A DNA stretch of 64,000 bases from Pseudomonadota bacterium. Its GTDB lineage: Bacteria; Pseudomonadota; Alphaproteobacteria; Caulobacterales; Aquidulcibacteraceae. The notes beneath the pieces were generated by a model that did not search any database, was not told where the DNA came from, and worked only from the letters and a program-made list of their open reading frames with translations. Shown here in pieces: positions 16,463 through 26,234 of this stretch. The translations under genes were made by a program, and so were the position numbers. The stretch's first letter is position 1. Each line of letters starts with the position of its first letter. The stretch covers positions 62,001 through 126,000 of the forward strand of contig JAIUOD010000003.1 of NCBI GenBank assembly GCA_020161405.1. Direction: 5' to 3'.

Positions 16463-17509
16463 TTGAAAATCATAAAAAACATTCCCGAACTTTTAGCGCA
16501 CAATTTAATTGAAGCTAGCGAAATTGCGCAAATTGAAGCGGTCGCACATGAGCATTCAATTGCGATAACGCCTGAAATTATGAATTCGATTAAAGTTTTT
16601 GATAATTCAGACCCAATCTTTGCCCAATATGTTCCTCAAAAAGAAGAATTAGAAACTTCGCAATATGAATTTTTCGACCCGATTGCCGATGTTGCGCATT
16701 CGCCTTTAAACGGCTTGGTTCATAGGTATAAATCGCGCGCCTTATTGAAACTTACTAATGCATGCCCTGCTTATTGCCGCTTTTGTTTTAGGCGTGAAAT
16801 GGTGGGGCGTGAAAATGCCAAAATCCTATCGGACTTAGAGATTGATGCGATAATTCAATATTTAAAAGAGCATAAGGAAATTAACGAAGTAATTTTCTCG
16901 GGTGGTGATTCTTTGGCGATTGGTCATTTGCGCCTTGGGAAAATTGCAAAAGCAATCGGGCAGATTGCGAATGTTAAAATTCTACGTATCCATTCACGCG
17001 TTCCAATTATAATGCCGCAAATTATTGATAATGAATTGGTTAGCGCACTTAAAGAAGCAAATTTGCCAATTTTTATGGTGCTACATATCAATCACTATAA
17101 TGAATTTACGCAAAATGTTAAAAATGCAATCAACATATTAAAGCAAAATGGTATCACTCTTTTATCACAAAGCGTGCTTTTGCGTGGTGTGAATGATGAT
17201 GCACAAATCCTTGCCGATACTTTTAATGCGTTGCTAGAAAATGGTATCAAGCCATATTATCTCCATCATCCTGACCTTGCGCGTGGTACAGGGCATTTTC
17301 AATTGAACCCGATTGAAGGCATGGAAATTTTTAGCCAATTGCGCACACTTATAAGCGGCCTTGGCCTTCCAAAATATGTTTTGGATATACCGGGTGGATT
17401 TGGCAAAGTTGAATTGAATAATGAAAATCTACGCCAAAAGCCTGATGGGCATTTTGAAATTAAAGATGTTAATTTTAATTGGCACCAATACCCAAATATC
17501 AGACTTTAA
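16463..17509 (+). CDS. KamA/EpmB-family radical SAM lysine 2,3-aminomutase
   Basis: A 348-residue radical SAM and PLP enzyme. The 4Fe-4S motif CxxxCxxC is at Cys101, Cys105 and Cys108 (ACPAYCRFCFRR). Further family segments are EVIFSGGDSLA, RVPIIMPQI, LHHPDLARGTGHF and VLDIPGGFGK. Length and lack of extra domains fit either EpmB, which makes beta-lysine for elongation factor P, or a short KamA. No epmA or efp gene is nearby to decide. No ATG is available; a TTG at 16463 gives the N terminus expected from relatives. It overlaps the convergent metC by 11 bases. Confidence 0.85.
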   Translation: MKIIKNIPELLAHNLIEASEIAQIEAVAHEHSIAITPEIMNSIKVFDNSDPIFAQYVPQKEELETSQYEFFDPIADVAHSPLNGLVHRYKSRALLKLTNACPAYCRFCFRREMVGRENAKILSDLEIDAIIQYLKEHKEINEVIFSGGDSLAIGHLRLGKIAKAIGQIANVKILRIHSRVPIIMPQIIDNELVSALKEANLPIFMVLHINHYNEFTQNVKNAINILKQNGITLLSQSVLLRGVNDDAQILADTFNALLENGIKPYYLHHPDLARGTGHFQLNPIEGMEIFSQLRTLISGLGLPKYVLDIPGGFGKVELNNENLRQKPDGHFEIKDVNFNWHQYPNIRL

Positions 17510-18665
17510 GCGCTTCAAACCCGCGCTCTAAATCGGCAATCAAATCATCAATATTTTCAAGGCCGATTGCATAACGAACTAATGCACCTTTTTGTTCCTT
17601 ATTTGGGAAGTTACGGCGTAATTGTGGTGTGCAATCAATCACAAGGCTTTCAAATCCGCCCCATGAAAAGCCCATTGAAAAAATCTGATAGGAATTAAGC
17701 ATTGTATTCACTTTATCGCTTAATTCAGGTTTTAAATAAACAGAGAATAAGCCGCCTGCGCCAGTAAAATCACGCGACCAAATCGCATAATCTTCACTAT
17801 CTTCAAGGGCAGGGTGAATTACTTGCGTGATTTCTGGGCGGGTTTGCATATATTGCGCCATTTTACGTGCCGCCATATCTTGATGTTTTATCCGTAACAT
17901 CATGCTTCTTATGCCGCGCAAGCAAAGCCATACTTCCTCAGGAGAAACACCAAGGCCAAGATTTTTATGCATCGCCACCATTTTATTATGAAGCGTAATA
18001 TCTTTACAGACCACACTTCCAAGCAGAACATCAGAATGACCGCCTTGATATTTAGTTAGTGCCTGAATTGAAATATCAACCCCAATCTTAAGCGGCTGCA
18101 TGAAAACGCCCGCCGACCATGTATCATCAATCGCGGTAATAATATTATGTTTTTGCGCAACTTTAACAATCGCCGGAACATCTTGAATTTCAAGGGTTAA
18201 AGAACCTGGGCTTTCAAGGAATATAAGTTTGGTATTTGGTTTGATAAATTCTTCAATTTTATCACTAATTCGGGGCGGGTAATAAGTAGTTTCAACGCCA
18301 AAGCCCTTTAATACCAAATCACAAAAACGACGATTTGGGCCATAAATTGAATCAGAAACTAAAATATGATCGCCCGATTTTAATGTCGCCAGTAAAACTA
18401 ATGTAATGGCATTCAAACCAGAAGGCGTTAAAACACAACCTGCGCCGCCCATTGTTTGGCTTAAAAGGTCGGTTAGATTATCATGTGTAACACTGCCTTC
18501 AAGGCCATAAGACCTTAAATCATCATTATATAAATCCTCAGCGCGTTCAAAAAGAATTGTTGAACCACGTTGAACCGGCGGGTTTACATAACCATCTTGG
18601 TTTTTTGGGTTTTTGCCGCCTTGGATAAATTGGGTTTCAATTTTTGTATTTTCAGATTGCTTCAA
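17499..18665 (-). CDS. metC: Cystathionine beta-lyase
   Basis: PLP enzyme of the Cys/Met-metabolism family cleaving cystathionine to homocysteine in methionine synthesis. 388 residues; the PLP lysine is Lys205 (ALTKYQGGHSD), with Asp180 of AIDDTW and the Tyr109 of SIYGP as cofactor contacts. The start VNPPVQRGSTILF near residue 30 is typical of MetC. It begins with TTG inside the end of sseA (14-base overlap), so it is coupled to that gene. A gamma-synthase role cannot be excluded by sequence but the MetC-like features favour beta-lyase. Confidence 0.88.
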   Translation of the reverse strand: MKQSENTKIETQFIQGGKNPKNQDGYVNPPVQRGSTILFERAEDLYNDDLRSYGLEGSVTHDNLTDLLSQTMGGAGCVLTPSGLNAITLVLLATLKSGDHILVSDSIYGPNRRFCDLVLKGFGVETTYYPPRISDKIEEFIKPNTKLIFLESPGSLTLEIQDVPAIVKVAQKHNIITAIDDTWSAGVFMQPLKIGVDISIQALTKYQGGHSDVLLGSVVCKDITLHNKMVAMHKNLGLGVSPEEVWLCLRGIRSMMLRIKHQDMAARKMAQYMQTRPEITQVIHPALEDSEDYAIWSRDFTGAGGLFSVYLKPELSDKVNTMLNSYQIFSMGFSWGGFESLVIDCTPQLRRNFPNKEQKGALVRYAIGLENIDDLIADLERGFEALKV

Positions 18666-19524
18666 AATTCACACTTTCAATTGGTGCATCATCGCGTGAG
18701 CCCCATTCAGCCCACGAACCGTCATAGATTGCAACATTATTATTGCCAACAACACTTAGCGCAAGTGCCAAAATACATGCAGTAATGCCCGAGCCACAGC
18801 TTGTGATAATTGGTTTTGAAACATCAACGCCGCTATCTTTGAAAATTATAGCCAATTCATCTTTTGATTTTAAAGTACCATTTTCATTGATTAATTTGGC
18901 ATAATGAACATTGATTGAATTTGGTATATGTCCTGAATTAAGCCCTTGGCGTGGCTCTGCTTCTTCACCTGAAAAACGTGTTGGGGAGCGCGCGTCAAGA
19001 ATTTGTGGCTTTAAATTTTGCGAGGCCGACAAAACCTGATTGAAATCTTTGATTAAATCATGACGCATTCTTATTGAATAATGGCGATCGCGTTTAAATG
19101 GTTTCATATCTTCGGTTGGTTTACCTTCAGCAAGCCATTTTTTAAGGCCGCCATCAAGAACAACCACATCCTCATGCCCCATAAGGCGGAACATCCACCA
19201 AACGCGGGGCGCAGAAAAAATCCCAACAGAATCATAAATCACAATTTTAACGCCATCACCAAGGCCAAGATTTCGCGCGCGGCTGGCAAATTTTTCAGGG
19301 CTTGGAATCATATGCGGCAAAGAAGTGTTTAATTCGCTTATTTCATCAATATCAAAGAATACAGCGCCTTCAATATGGCAATCTTCATATTCTTGTTTGG
19401 CATTGCGCCCCGCATTTGGCATGTGCCATGAAGCGTCAATAATATGGACATCGGGGCTATTTATATGCTCCAAAAGCCAATCAGTTGTTACAAGCGGAAT
19501 TTGCGGCTCTGACCAAGAAGTCAT
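18652..19524 (-). CDS. sseA: 3-mercaptopyruvate sulfurtransferase (two-domain rhodanese)
   Basis: A 290-residue sulfurtransferase made of two rhodanese domains (about 15-135 and 165-285). The active-site loop of the second domain is Cys243 in SCGSGITA, matching the CG-S-G-V/I-T loop that marks mercaptopyruvate over thiosulfate as donor. The first domain holds the inactive half with GIFSAPRVWWMFR. Forms an operon with metC, which overlaps its end; both handle reduced sulfur amino acids. GGAGG lies upstream of the ATG. Confidence 0.92.
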   Translation of the reverse strand: MTSWSEPQIPLVTTDWLLEHINSPDVHIIDASWHMPNAGRNAKQEYEDCHIEGAVFFDIDEISELNTSLPHMIPSPEKFASRARNLGLGDGVKIVIYDSVGIFSAPRVWWMFRLMGHEDVVVLDGGLKKWLAEGKPTEDMKPFKRDRHYSIRMRHDLIKDFNQVLSASQNLKPQILDARSPTRFSGEEAEPRQGLNSGHIPNSINVHYAKLINENGTLKSKDELAIIFKDSGVDVSKPIITSCGSGITACILALALSVVGNNNVAIYDGSWAEWGSRDDAPIESVNFEAI

Positions 19525-19583
19525 TATATTTTATCCTCCCCAGAATAAAATTTATAATCTAATGATATTATTCACATAAAACT

Positions 19584-20285
19584 CTAATTCAAATGTGACG
19601 CATGGTAAAGGGGATATCCCAATGCAATATCGATATACTGATATGTATTTGCGCCTATGCGCTCGCTTTGGGTTTGTATTATTGGCGGATTTTCATAGTT
19701 TGCAAATTCCAGCAAAGCATCAAAACTTTGCATTTTTGCCAATAAATGAAGGTTTATAATGGTCGGAAAAAAGGTTTTGATTTCGCCTGATTTGTATTTT
19801 TCAATTGCATTTGTAACATTAAGCCAGTTTGCATCAACAATTTCATTGCCATCAACATTTGGAATTATGCGTTCTATTATTTTTGTGAAAAAGAAATATG
19901 TATCAAATTTGAGTGGAATTTCGGGTGGCGGGCGCCAACGTGATAATGGCTTTGCCTTATCAAAATCAAAAGCCTTTTCGTTTTCCCGAACATAATCATA
20001 AAAATTATTTTTGATATTTGGGTTTGCAATAAGTTTTGTGTTTTTGTCGAAAATAATGCTTGTTTCTTCGTGCATCTCGCGGAATGCAGCGACTTTGGCG
20101 GCTAATAATTCATTGCCATTTGCAAATTCATAATCCTTGGCATCAATTTTCCCACCTGCAAAAGCATGCTGCCCACCTGCAAAGCGTAAATTCTCATTAC
20201 GCTTTACCATAAGCACTTCAAGGCCATTTTTGCCTTCATAGATTGGAATAATTGTTGCAGCAGGAATAAATTTTTGCGCGCTCAT
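19584..20285 (-). CDS. Nudix hydrolase (NUDT19-like layout)
   Basis: A 233-residue Nudix protein. The Nudix box is FAGGKID...REMHEETSIIF with REMHEET at residues 69-75. The gap between the first glycine and the REXXEE part is about ten residues longer than the canonical GX5EX7REUXEEXGU, as in the coenzyme A-pyrophosphatase-like NUDT7/8/19 group. Substrate unknown. It follows the DnaJ-like gene with a 9-base gap on the same strand, probably co-transcribed. Confidence 0.82.
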   Translation of the reverse strand: MSAQKFIPAATIIPIYEGKNGLEVLMVKRNENLRFAGGQHAFAGGKIDAKDYEFANGNELLAAKVAAFREMHEETSIIFDKNTKLIANPNIKNNFYDYVRENEKAFDFDKAKPLSRWRPPPEIPLKFDTYFFFTKIIERIIPNVDGNEIVDANWLNVTNAIEKYKSGEIKTFFPTIINLHLLAKMQSFDALLEFANYENPPIIQTQSERIGANTYQYIDIALGYPLYHASHLN

Positions 20286-20294
20286 ATTCGAAGT

Positions 20295-21029
20295 TTAAGC
20301 GCGCTTTTTTCCAAAAAAGCCAGTTTTATTTTCCGAAGACCTCGGGCGTTTTGCAATCTCAAGAATTTTATCGAGTGCTGAAACTGCCTTATCTGTTGCT
20401 GTTTCAACAATTTCCACATCAAGATATAAATCACCAGATTTGCGACCTTGGGTTTGTGGCAGACCTTTGCCTTCAACGCGTAATCTTGCGCCATCAGGTG
20501 TGTTTTGTGGAAGTTTTACGCGTAACTTGCCCATAGGTGTTTCAATATCGGCAAAACTTCCAAGTCTTGCCTGTGAAGTTGATACACGTAAAATTGCACT
20601 TATATCACCGCCATCGGCACGGAAGCCATCGCTTTCCATAATTCTAACAACACATGCAATTGTTTTGCCGCCAATTTGTGCAAGAATTCTATCACCTTGT
20701 CTTGCGCCAGCTGGCACTTTAATTGTTGCTTTGCCTAATGGGCATGAACCTTTAACAGAACCACCAATTGCCGCCGTCCAAATAGATATTGGCAAATCGA
20801 TTTCAGTATTTCGCTGCATTCTTGACCTCGGCTCTAGTCGCATGTCTGCGCTTGAAACTGCGCCAGTGATTTGGCGATAGGCATCTTGTGCCGCAATAAA
20901 AACTTCCTGTGCCTTTGGGTCAGGGTTTATATCGGGGTGGCAAGTTTTTGCAATCGCGCGAAATGCACGCCTTGCTTCGTTTGCGTCGGCATTATTCGGG
21001 ATTCCAAGAATGTAATATGGTGATGACAT
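20295..21029 (-). CDS. DnaJ-class co-chaperone, CbpA-like
   Basis: About 244 residues from the ATG at 21029. An N-terminal J domain has the Hsp70-stimulating HPD at residues 31-33 (TCHPDINPD). The Cys-rich zinc domain of true DnaJ is absent; the C-terminal half (VKGSCPLGKATIKVPAGA, GDLYLDVEI) is the DnaJ substrate-binding fold, as in CbpA. The upstream frame is open for 69 bases but lacks family match and no clear ribosome site is seen for either start. It lies divergent from pdxH, a neighbourhood common in alphaproteobacteria. Confidence 0.85.
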   Translation of the reverse strand: MSSPYYILGIPNNADANEARRAFRAIAKTCHPDINPDPKAQEVFIAAQDAYRQITGAVSSADMRLEPRSRMQRNTEIDLPISIWTAAIGGSVKGSCPLGKATIKVPAGARQGDRILAQIGGKTIACVVRIMESDGFRADGGDISAILRVSTSQARLGSFADIETPMGKLRVKLPQNTPDGARLRVEGKGLPQTQGRKSGDLYLDVEIVETATDKAVSALDKILEIAKRPRSSENKTGFFGKKRA

Positions 21030-21149
21030 AATATGATATTGCTTAATCTTGGTTAGCATCAGGTAAATTTTATATTTATAAATGGTAAAAATTTGCATTT
21101 ATTGCATTATTTTTATGGCAATTTTCACCCCGCAAGATTATAAGAAATT

Positions 21150-21818
21150 ATGGAAAACCAAAATATAATTGCAAATACGCCAAGTGAAAACGAATATCAA
21201 AATAACGCAAACCCCGAAGAAAATTTGATTAATGAAAATCAAAATCCCTTTGCGCTTTTTGGTGAATGGCTACAGGATGCTAATCACAAAGAAATAAATG
21301 ATCCAAACGCATTTTCTTTGGCAACCACTGATGAAGATGGAATGCCAGATGTTCGTATGGTTTTGCTAAAAGATTTTGATGAAAACGGATTTGTTTTCTA
21401 CACAAATTTTGAAAGTTCAAAAGGTAAGCAGATATTGGGCGCAAAAAAAGCCGCAATCTGTTTCCATTGGAAGTCTTTACGCCGTCAAGTTCGAATTCGT
21501 GGCAATGTTGAAATCGTTAGCGATAAAGAAGCAGATGAATATTTTGCATCACGCGCACGACAAAGCCAAATTGGCGCATGGGCATCGCATCAATCACAAA
21601 CCATGAATGGCCTTGGTGAGCTTGTAAAAAATGTTGCGCAATTTGGTTTGAAGTTTGGAATTGGCAAAGTTCCAAGGCCGCCGCATTGGTCAGGTTTTAG
21701 AATCATTCCTACCCGAATTGAATTTTGGCGCGACCGTGCATTCAGACTTCATGAACGTGTTGAATATTCACGCGCTAAGAATAATGAAAGTTGGAAAATT
21801 AGACGCCAGTTTCCCTAA
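21150..21818 (+). CDS. pdxH: Pyridoxamine/pyridoxine 5'-phosphate oxidase
   Basis: FMN enzyme oxidising PNP and PMP to pyridoxal 5'-phosphate. 222 residues with family segments [24 protein letters not shown] split around residues 51-75, [38 protein letters not shown], and [15 protein letters not shown], including the Arg and His contacts to substrate phosphate. The first 40 residues are an Asn/Glu-rich extension not usual in the family. Divergent from the DnaJ-like gene. Confidence 0.95.
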   Translation: MENQNIIANTPSENEYQNNANPEENLINENQNPFALFGEWLQDANHKEINDPNAFSLATTDEDGMPDVRMVLLKDFDENGFVFYTNFESSKGKQILGAKKAAICFHWKSLRRQVRIRGNVEIVSDKEADEYFASRARQSQIGAWASHQSQTMNGLGELVKNVAQFGLKFGIGKVPRPPHWSGFRIIPTRIEFWRDRAFRLHERVEYSRAKNNESWKIRRQFP

Positions 21819-21932
21819 GTTGGGATAATTTATCGCAGTTAAATCAACATAAATTAGACTATTAACACCCATTTTATACTTGACCAAAAGTAAAACCCTT
21901 ATAGTCTGAAATAATATAAATAGGGGAAACCA

Positions 21933-23555
21933 ATGTTAGGCTTAATGCAAGACTGGGCGCTTACCGTCGATAAAATAATAGACCATGCAAATTTAAATTA
22001 TTCGAATCGTGAAATCGTTTCACGAAGTGTTGAAGGCCCAATTTTAAGAAGCAATTATGGACAGGTGCATTCACGTTCTAAAAAGCTATCAAACTGGCTA
22101 AAATCGCAAAATCTACGCTTTGGTTCGCGCGTTGCAAGTCTTGCTTGGAATAGTGGTCGGCATATGGAATGTTGGTATGGGGCGATGGGGATTGGCCTTG
22201 TGTTGCATACGTTAAATCCGCGCCTTTTTGCCGACCAATTGATATATATTATCAAACATGCTGAAGATGAAATTATCTTCTCCGATATTAGTTTTGCGCC
22301 TTTGCTTGAACAAATCATTCCGCTTTGCCCAAGTGTTAAATCGGTGGTTTATTTAACCGATAAGGCCAATATGCCACAAACAAAACTTGCCAATGTTCAT
22401 TGTTATGAAGAAATTCTTGAACATGAAAATGATGAATGCCAGTGGGGCGGATTTGATGAAAATACCGCCTGTGGCCTTTGTTATACATCGGGAACAACGG
22501 GAAACCCAAAAGGGGTTTTATATTCGCATCGTTCGAATATTTTGCATTCATATATGTCGCTTACTGCCGATGTTATGGGCATTAGTTCAAGTGATGTGGT
22601 TTTACCTGTTGTGCCAATGTTTCATGCCAATACTTGGGGCGTGATTTTCTCTGCGCCAATGGTTGGGGCAAAAATTGTTATGCCCGGCGCGAAAATGGAT
22701 GGCGCATCTATTTATGAATTATTGGAAACTGAAAAAGTTAATTTCACGGCTGCGGTTCCAACAGTTTGGCTTATGCTTTTGCAATATCTTGAAAGCACAA
22801 ATCAAAGACTAAATAGTCTTAAACGTGTGTTAATTGGCGGCGCTGCATTGCCAGAACGTATATTACGCACTTTTGAAGATAAATATGGCGTTGAAGTTCG
22901 CCACGCATGGGGTATGACCGAAACTTCGCCTTTGGGTACTGTTTGCACTCTCACCCCTGAAGCGATGGAAATGTCCAAGGACGAACAAATTGCAATCAAA
23001 CTTAAGCAAGGGCGTGCGCCATTTGGTGTTGAACTTAAGATTAAGCGCGATGATGAAGCTGCACCTCGCGATGGCACAACTTTTGGCAATTTAATGATAC
23101 GTGGCCCTGCTATTGCAAAATCATATTTCAAATCCGAGGGGGGTGAAATCCTTGATGAAGAAGGCTATTTTGATACTGGTGACGTGGCCAATATTGACCC
23201 GCAAGGTTATATGCAAATAACTGATAGATCAAAAGATGTTATTAAATCTGGCGGTGAATGGATTTCTTCAATTGATATTGAAAATATCGCAATTGGTGTT
23301 GATGGCGTGGCAATTGCCGCCGTTATTGGACATTATCACCCTAAGTGGGATGAGCGCCCACTTTTAGTAATCCAAACCAAGGAAAACTTTGAAGTTTCAA
23401 AAGAAGAAATTCTTGGATATCTAAATGGCAAAATCGCAAAATGGTGGATGCCTGATGATGTTCAATTCATTGATGCAATTCCACTTGGGGCAACTGGTAA
23501 AATTAACAAAGTTGCCTTGCGCGAAATGTTCAAGGATTATGAATTTCCAAAATAG
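21933..23555 (+). CDS. Fatty acyl-CoA synthetase (AMP-forming), AlkK-like
   Basis: A 540-residue adenylate-forming ligase activating a fatty acid to its CoA thioester. The P-loop [11 protein letters not shown] is at residues 184-194, the A5 motif [10 protein letters not shown] near 328, the hinge and A8 region [15 protein letters not shown] then [17 protein letters not shown] near 410-450, and the catalytic lysine in GATGKINK near the C terminus. The MFHANTWG segment is typical of the medium/long-chain AlkK-type group. GGGG lies 8 bases before the ATG. Co-transcribed with the following gene (6-base gap). Confidence 0.9.
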   Translation: MLGLMQDWALTVDKIIDHANLNYSNREIVSRSVEGPILRSNYGQVHSRSKKLSNWLKSQNLRFGSRVASLAWNSGRHMECWYGAMGIGLVLHTLNPRLFADQLIYIIKHAEDEIIFSDISFAPLLEQIIPLCPSVKSVVYLTDKANMPQTKLANVHCYEEILEHENDECQWGGFDENTACGLCYTSGTTGNPKGVLYSHRSNILHSYMSLTADVMGISSSDVVLPVVPMFHANTWGVIFSAPMVGAKIVMPGAKMDGASIYELLETEKVNFTAAVPTVWLMLLQYLESTNQRLNSLKRVLIGGAALPERILRTFEDKYGVEVRHAWGMTETSPLGTVCTLTPEAMEMSKDEQIAIKLKQGRAPFGVELKIKRDDEAAPRDGTTFGNLMIRGPAIAKSYFKSEGGEILDEEGYFDTGDVANIDPQGYMQITDRSKDVIKSGGEWISSIDIENIAIGVDGVAIAAVIGHYHPKWDERPLLVIQTKENFEVSKEEILGYLNGKIAKWWMPDDVQFIDAIPLGATGKINKVALREMFKDYEFPK

Positions 23556-23561
23556 GTAAAA

Positions 23562-24110
23562 ATGGCAAAGCACCACAAAGAAATTGATGCAAAACTGGCA
23601 AAATTCATTAAAGCACAGCCAATGTTTTTTGTTGCAACAGCTGCCGCAGAGGGGCGGGTAAATCTTAGCCCCAAAGGCCTTGATGGTACTTTTGCAATAA
23701 TTTCGCCAAATAAAGTTGCATTTTTAAACCTTACTGGAAGTGGCAATGAAACTGCGGCACATTTATTAAAGAATGATAGAATTACAATTATGTTCTGTTC
23801 CTTTGATAAAGTGCCAATGATTTTGCGCCTTTATGGCAATGCCAAGGCCATTCATGCAAATGATGAAGAATGGGGGGATTATATCGGCCTTTTTAATGAT
23901 GTTCCCGGAAAGCGGCAAATTATTATTATTAATGTCTTTGATATAATCACATCATGCGGCTATGCCGTCCCACAAATGGAATTAGTTGAACAGCGCGACA
24001 TTCTAGTTGATTGGGCCGATAAAAAAGGTGAAGAAGGTGTAAAAAACTATTGGAAAGAGAAAAATCAAAAAAGTTTTGATGGCTTTGAAACCAAGATTCC
24101 AATTGATTAA
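23562..24110 (+). CDS. Pyridoxamine 5'-phosphate oxidase-fold family protein
   Basis: A 182-residue protein with the FMN-binding split-barrel: IKAQPMFFVATAAAEGRVNLS and SPKGLDGTFAIISPNKVAFL in the first half, then GNETAAHLL and ITIMFCSF. It lacks the substrate residues of true PdxH and belongs to the general nucleotide-flavin reductase-like group of unknown substrate. It starts 6 bases after the acyl-CoA synthetase stop and is therefore expected to be co-expressed with it. It ends flush against the convergent MBL gene. Confidence 0.82.
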   Translation: MAKHHKEIDAKLAKFIKAQPMFFVATAAAEGRVNLSPKGLDGTFAIISPNKVAFLNLTGSGNETAAHLLKNDRITIMFCSFDKVPMILRLYGNAKAIHANDEEWGDYIGLFNDVPGKRQIIIINVFDIITSCGYAVPQMELVEQRDILVDWADKKGEEGVKNYWKEKNQKSFDGFETKIPID

Positions 24111-25016
24111 TTAATTCAATTCAAAATGCGCGCTTAAATTATTTGCATCATTTGATTGCACAATTTTATTCTCAACCAATCTAATCAAGTGCGCATGAAT
24201 AGAACGTGCCGCAGCGGGCCATAGGCGTTTGTCAACATTTGCATATAGAATTGGAACCATATCACTAATTTTTGAAATATGGTTTTTAAGACATTCAATT
24301 ATTTGACTTTCACGTTCAAGGCGGTGGGAAATATATGAATTAATAAATTCATGTGGGTTTGGAATTGGTGCGCCATGCGTTGGATAAAGGGTTTTAAAAT
24401 CGCGCGCCTTAATTTTTTCAAGGCTTGAGATATATTGGTTCATATTACCATCAGGTGGCAAAATAACCGATGTTGACCATCCCATTATATGATCACCAGA
24501 AAAAAGGGCGTTTTCTTGCGCTAATCCAAAGCAAAAATGCCCCGAAGTGTGCCCTGGTGTTGCTATGCATTCAATTTCAAATTCATTTGCTTGAATTATT
24601 TGCCCATCATTAATTTCATAATCAGGTATAAAACCAAAATCATCACCTTCTTCGGTTTCGTTTGCCATTGGTTTATGTGGCTTTAAATCAGATTTTCCCC
24701 ATATTTTTGCCCCTGTAATTCCCGATAATTTAGTTGCCAAAGGGGAATGGTCGGCATGGGGATGGGTAATTAAAATATGGGAAACATTTAGCCCATCAAT
24801 TGCGATAATAAGGGAATTTAAATGTGATTCATTAATGGGGCCGGGGTCAATAATAATTAAATCACTTTGTCCAATTAAATAAGTTCCCGTGCCATAGAAT
24901 GTAAATGGGGATGGATTATTGCAAACAACACGCGAAATTAATGGCGAAAGTTTCGAGACCTTACCATATTCAAATTCAAGATTTTTAATAAAAGAAATGG
25001 ACAAATCTACACACAA
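24111..25016 (-). CDS. MBL-fold metallo-hydrolase, LACTB2-like
   Basis: A metallo-beta-lactamase-fold hydrolase of about 300 residues. The metal motif is THPHADH at residues 84-90, with further ligands in CIATPGHTSGH and FSGDHIMGW. The C-terminal third is a helical domain with a winged-helix look, as in LACTB2 and related hydrolases. Natural substrate unknown. No ATG begins the frame; TTG at 25016 or TTG at 25004 could be used, so the exact N terminus is open. Confidence 0.85.
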   Translation of the reverse strand: MCVDLSISFIKNLEFEYGKVSKLSPLISRVVCNNPSPFTFYGTGTYLIGQSDLIIIDPGPINESHLNSLIIAIDGLNVSHILITHPHADHSPLATKLSGITGAKIWGKSDLKPHKPMANETEEGDDFGFIPDYEINDGQIIQANEFEIECIATPGHTSGHFCFGLAQENALFSGDHIMGWSTSVILPPDGNMNQYISSLEKIKARDFKTLYPTHGAPIPNPHEFINSYISHRLERESQIIECLKNHISKISDMVPILYANVDKRLWPAAARSIHAHLIRLVENKIVQSNDANNLSAHFELN

Positions 25017-25109
25017 AATCCGTAATATTTAAAAATGTAAAAGTTAATTGCTTTACCGTTGAGTTTGATTAACTGTTTTATAAAAATAAATCAATTAATT
25101 GGGGATTTT

Positions 25110-26084
25110 ATGAGAGCATATATTTTTGAAGAATATGGCCCGCCAGAAGTACTAAGAATAAAGGAAATTGAAAAGCCTATTCCAAAAGCTGATGAGGTTT
25201 TGATAAAAAATTTTGCAACAAGTGTATGTGCCGCCGATTGGCGCGTAAGAAGCCTTACAGTTCCAAAGGGTTTCACGCCAATGTTTAAGGCGCAATTTGG
25301 TTATCCCAAGCCGAAAGTTCAAATTCTAGGAACAGAATTATCAGGAATTGTTGAAGAAGTTGGCGAAAATGTAACCAAATTTAAAATAGGCGACAGGGTA
25401 TTTGCATGTTCAGACATGAAATTTGGCTGTTATGCGGAATATAAAACATTCAACCAAGACGATTTGATTTGCATCTTACCAGATAATCTTGGTTTTGTAG
25501 AAGGCGGCGCAATGTGTTTTGGCGCCATAACAGCCTTGGGATATTTGCGCAAAACCAAAATAAAAGAAGGCCAGAAAATTCTTATAAATGGTGCGTCGGG
25601 CGCCGTTGGTACGGCGGCAATTCAATTGGCGAAATATTATGGCGCACATATAAGCGCGATATGTAGCGAAAAAAACGCAAATTTGGTCAAATCCTTGGGC
25701 GCACACCAAGTTTTTGATTATGAATCCCAAAAAATTGAAGAGATTGACGATGTTTTTGATATTATCATGGATAATGTTGGAAATTTCCCATTTAAAAATT
25801 CGCAACATTTTTTGAAAAAGAATGGCTATTTTTTGGCGGTGCTTACAAATTTACCGCAAATGCTTTATTCAATTTATACAAATCTTACAAATTCAAAAAA
25901 GACCATAACAGGTTCATTTGCCCCCAAAGTCGAAGATTTAAAATTCCTCGCTGACCTTGCGCAAAATGGACATTATAGACCCGTAATTTCACAAACTTAC
26001 AATTTCCAAGAAATGATACAAGCCCACCACTATCTCGACAGCGGTCACAAAATAGGAAATGCGGTGGTGAAGGTTTTTGAATAG
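25110..26084 (+). CDS. NAD(P)H-dependent MDR-family oxidoreductase
   Basis: A 324-residue medium-chain dehydrogenase/reductase. The cofactor fold shows NGASGAVGTAAIQLAKYYGA, and the N-terminal GroES-like part has LGTELSGIVEEVG and GDRVFACSD. The structural zinc cysteines of alcohol dehydrogenases are absent, which fits the zinc-free quinone reductase-like branch (NADPH:quinone reductase or enone reductase). The ATG at 25110 follows GGGGAT; an in-frame ATG 51 bases upstream is less likely. Ends in a terminator shared with ychF. Confidence 0.85.
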   Translation: MRAYIFEEYGPPEVLRIKEIEKPIPKADEVLIKNFATSVCAADWRVRSLTVPKGFTPMFKAQFGYPKPKVQILGTELSGIVEEVGENVTKFKIGDRVFACSDMKFGCYAEYKTFNQDDLICILPDNLGFVEGGAMCFGAITALGYLRKTKIKEGQKILINGASGAVGTAAIQLAKYYGAHISAICSEKNANLVKSLGAHQVFDYESQKIEEIDDVFDIIMDNVGNFPFKNSQHFLKKNGYFLAVLTNLPQMLYSIYTNLTNSKKTITGSFAPKVEDLKFLADLAQNGHYRPVISQTYNFQEMIQAHHYLDSGHKIGNAVVKVFE

Positions 26085-26104
26085 AATTACGAGTTACGAA
26101 TTTA

Positions 26105-26135
26105 AAAAGCCTTGAAACCATGTTTCAAGGCTTTT
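26105..26135. terminator. Bidirectional intrinsic terminator between MDR gene and ychF
   Basis: AAAAGCCTTGAAAC (26105-26118) pairs perfectly with GTTTCAAGGCTTTT (26122-26135) over a CAT loop; runs of A and T at both ends serve both strands. It follows the MDR gene by 20 bases and lies about 100 bases past the ychF stop. Confidence 0.88.
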
Positions 26136-26197
26136 CCAAGTTTAAAGTCTACAAAAATCAAAAACCACGCTTTTTGATTTTTGTTGTCATATCCTAC

Positions 26198-26234
26198 TAG
26201 ATTGCTAAGTGAGCGAAGCGAGGGCGGCAATCTA
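26198..26234. repeat. Short palindromic repeat-like element overlapping the ychF stop
   Basis: TAGATTGC (26198-26205) and GCAATCTA (26227-26234) form a perfect 8-base stem around a 21-base loop that contains GAGCGAAGCGAG. The pattern GATTGC...CGCTTCGC...GCAATC is like the small palindromic elements scattered in many bacterial genomes. The right arm supplies the TAG stop codon of ychF. Whether other copies exist in this genome cannot be seen from one window. Confidence 0.4.
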
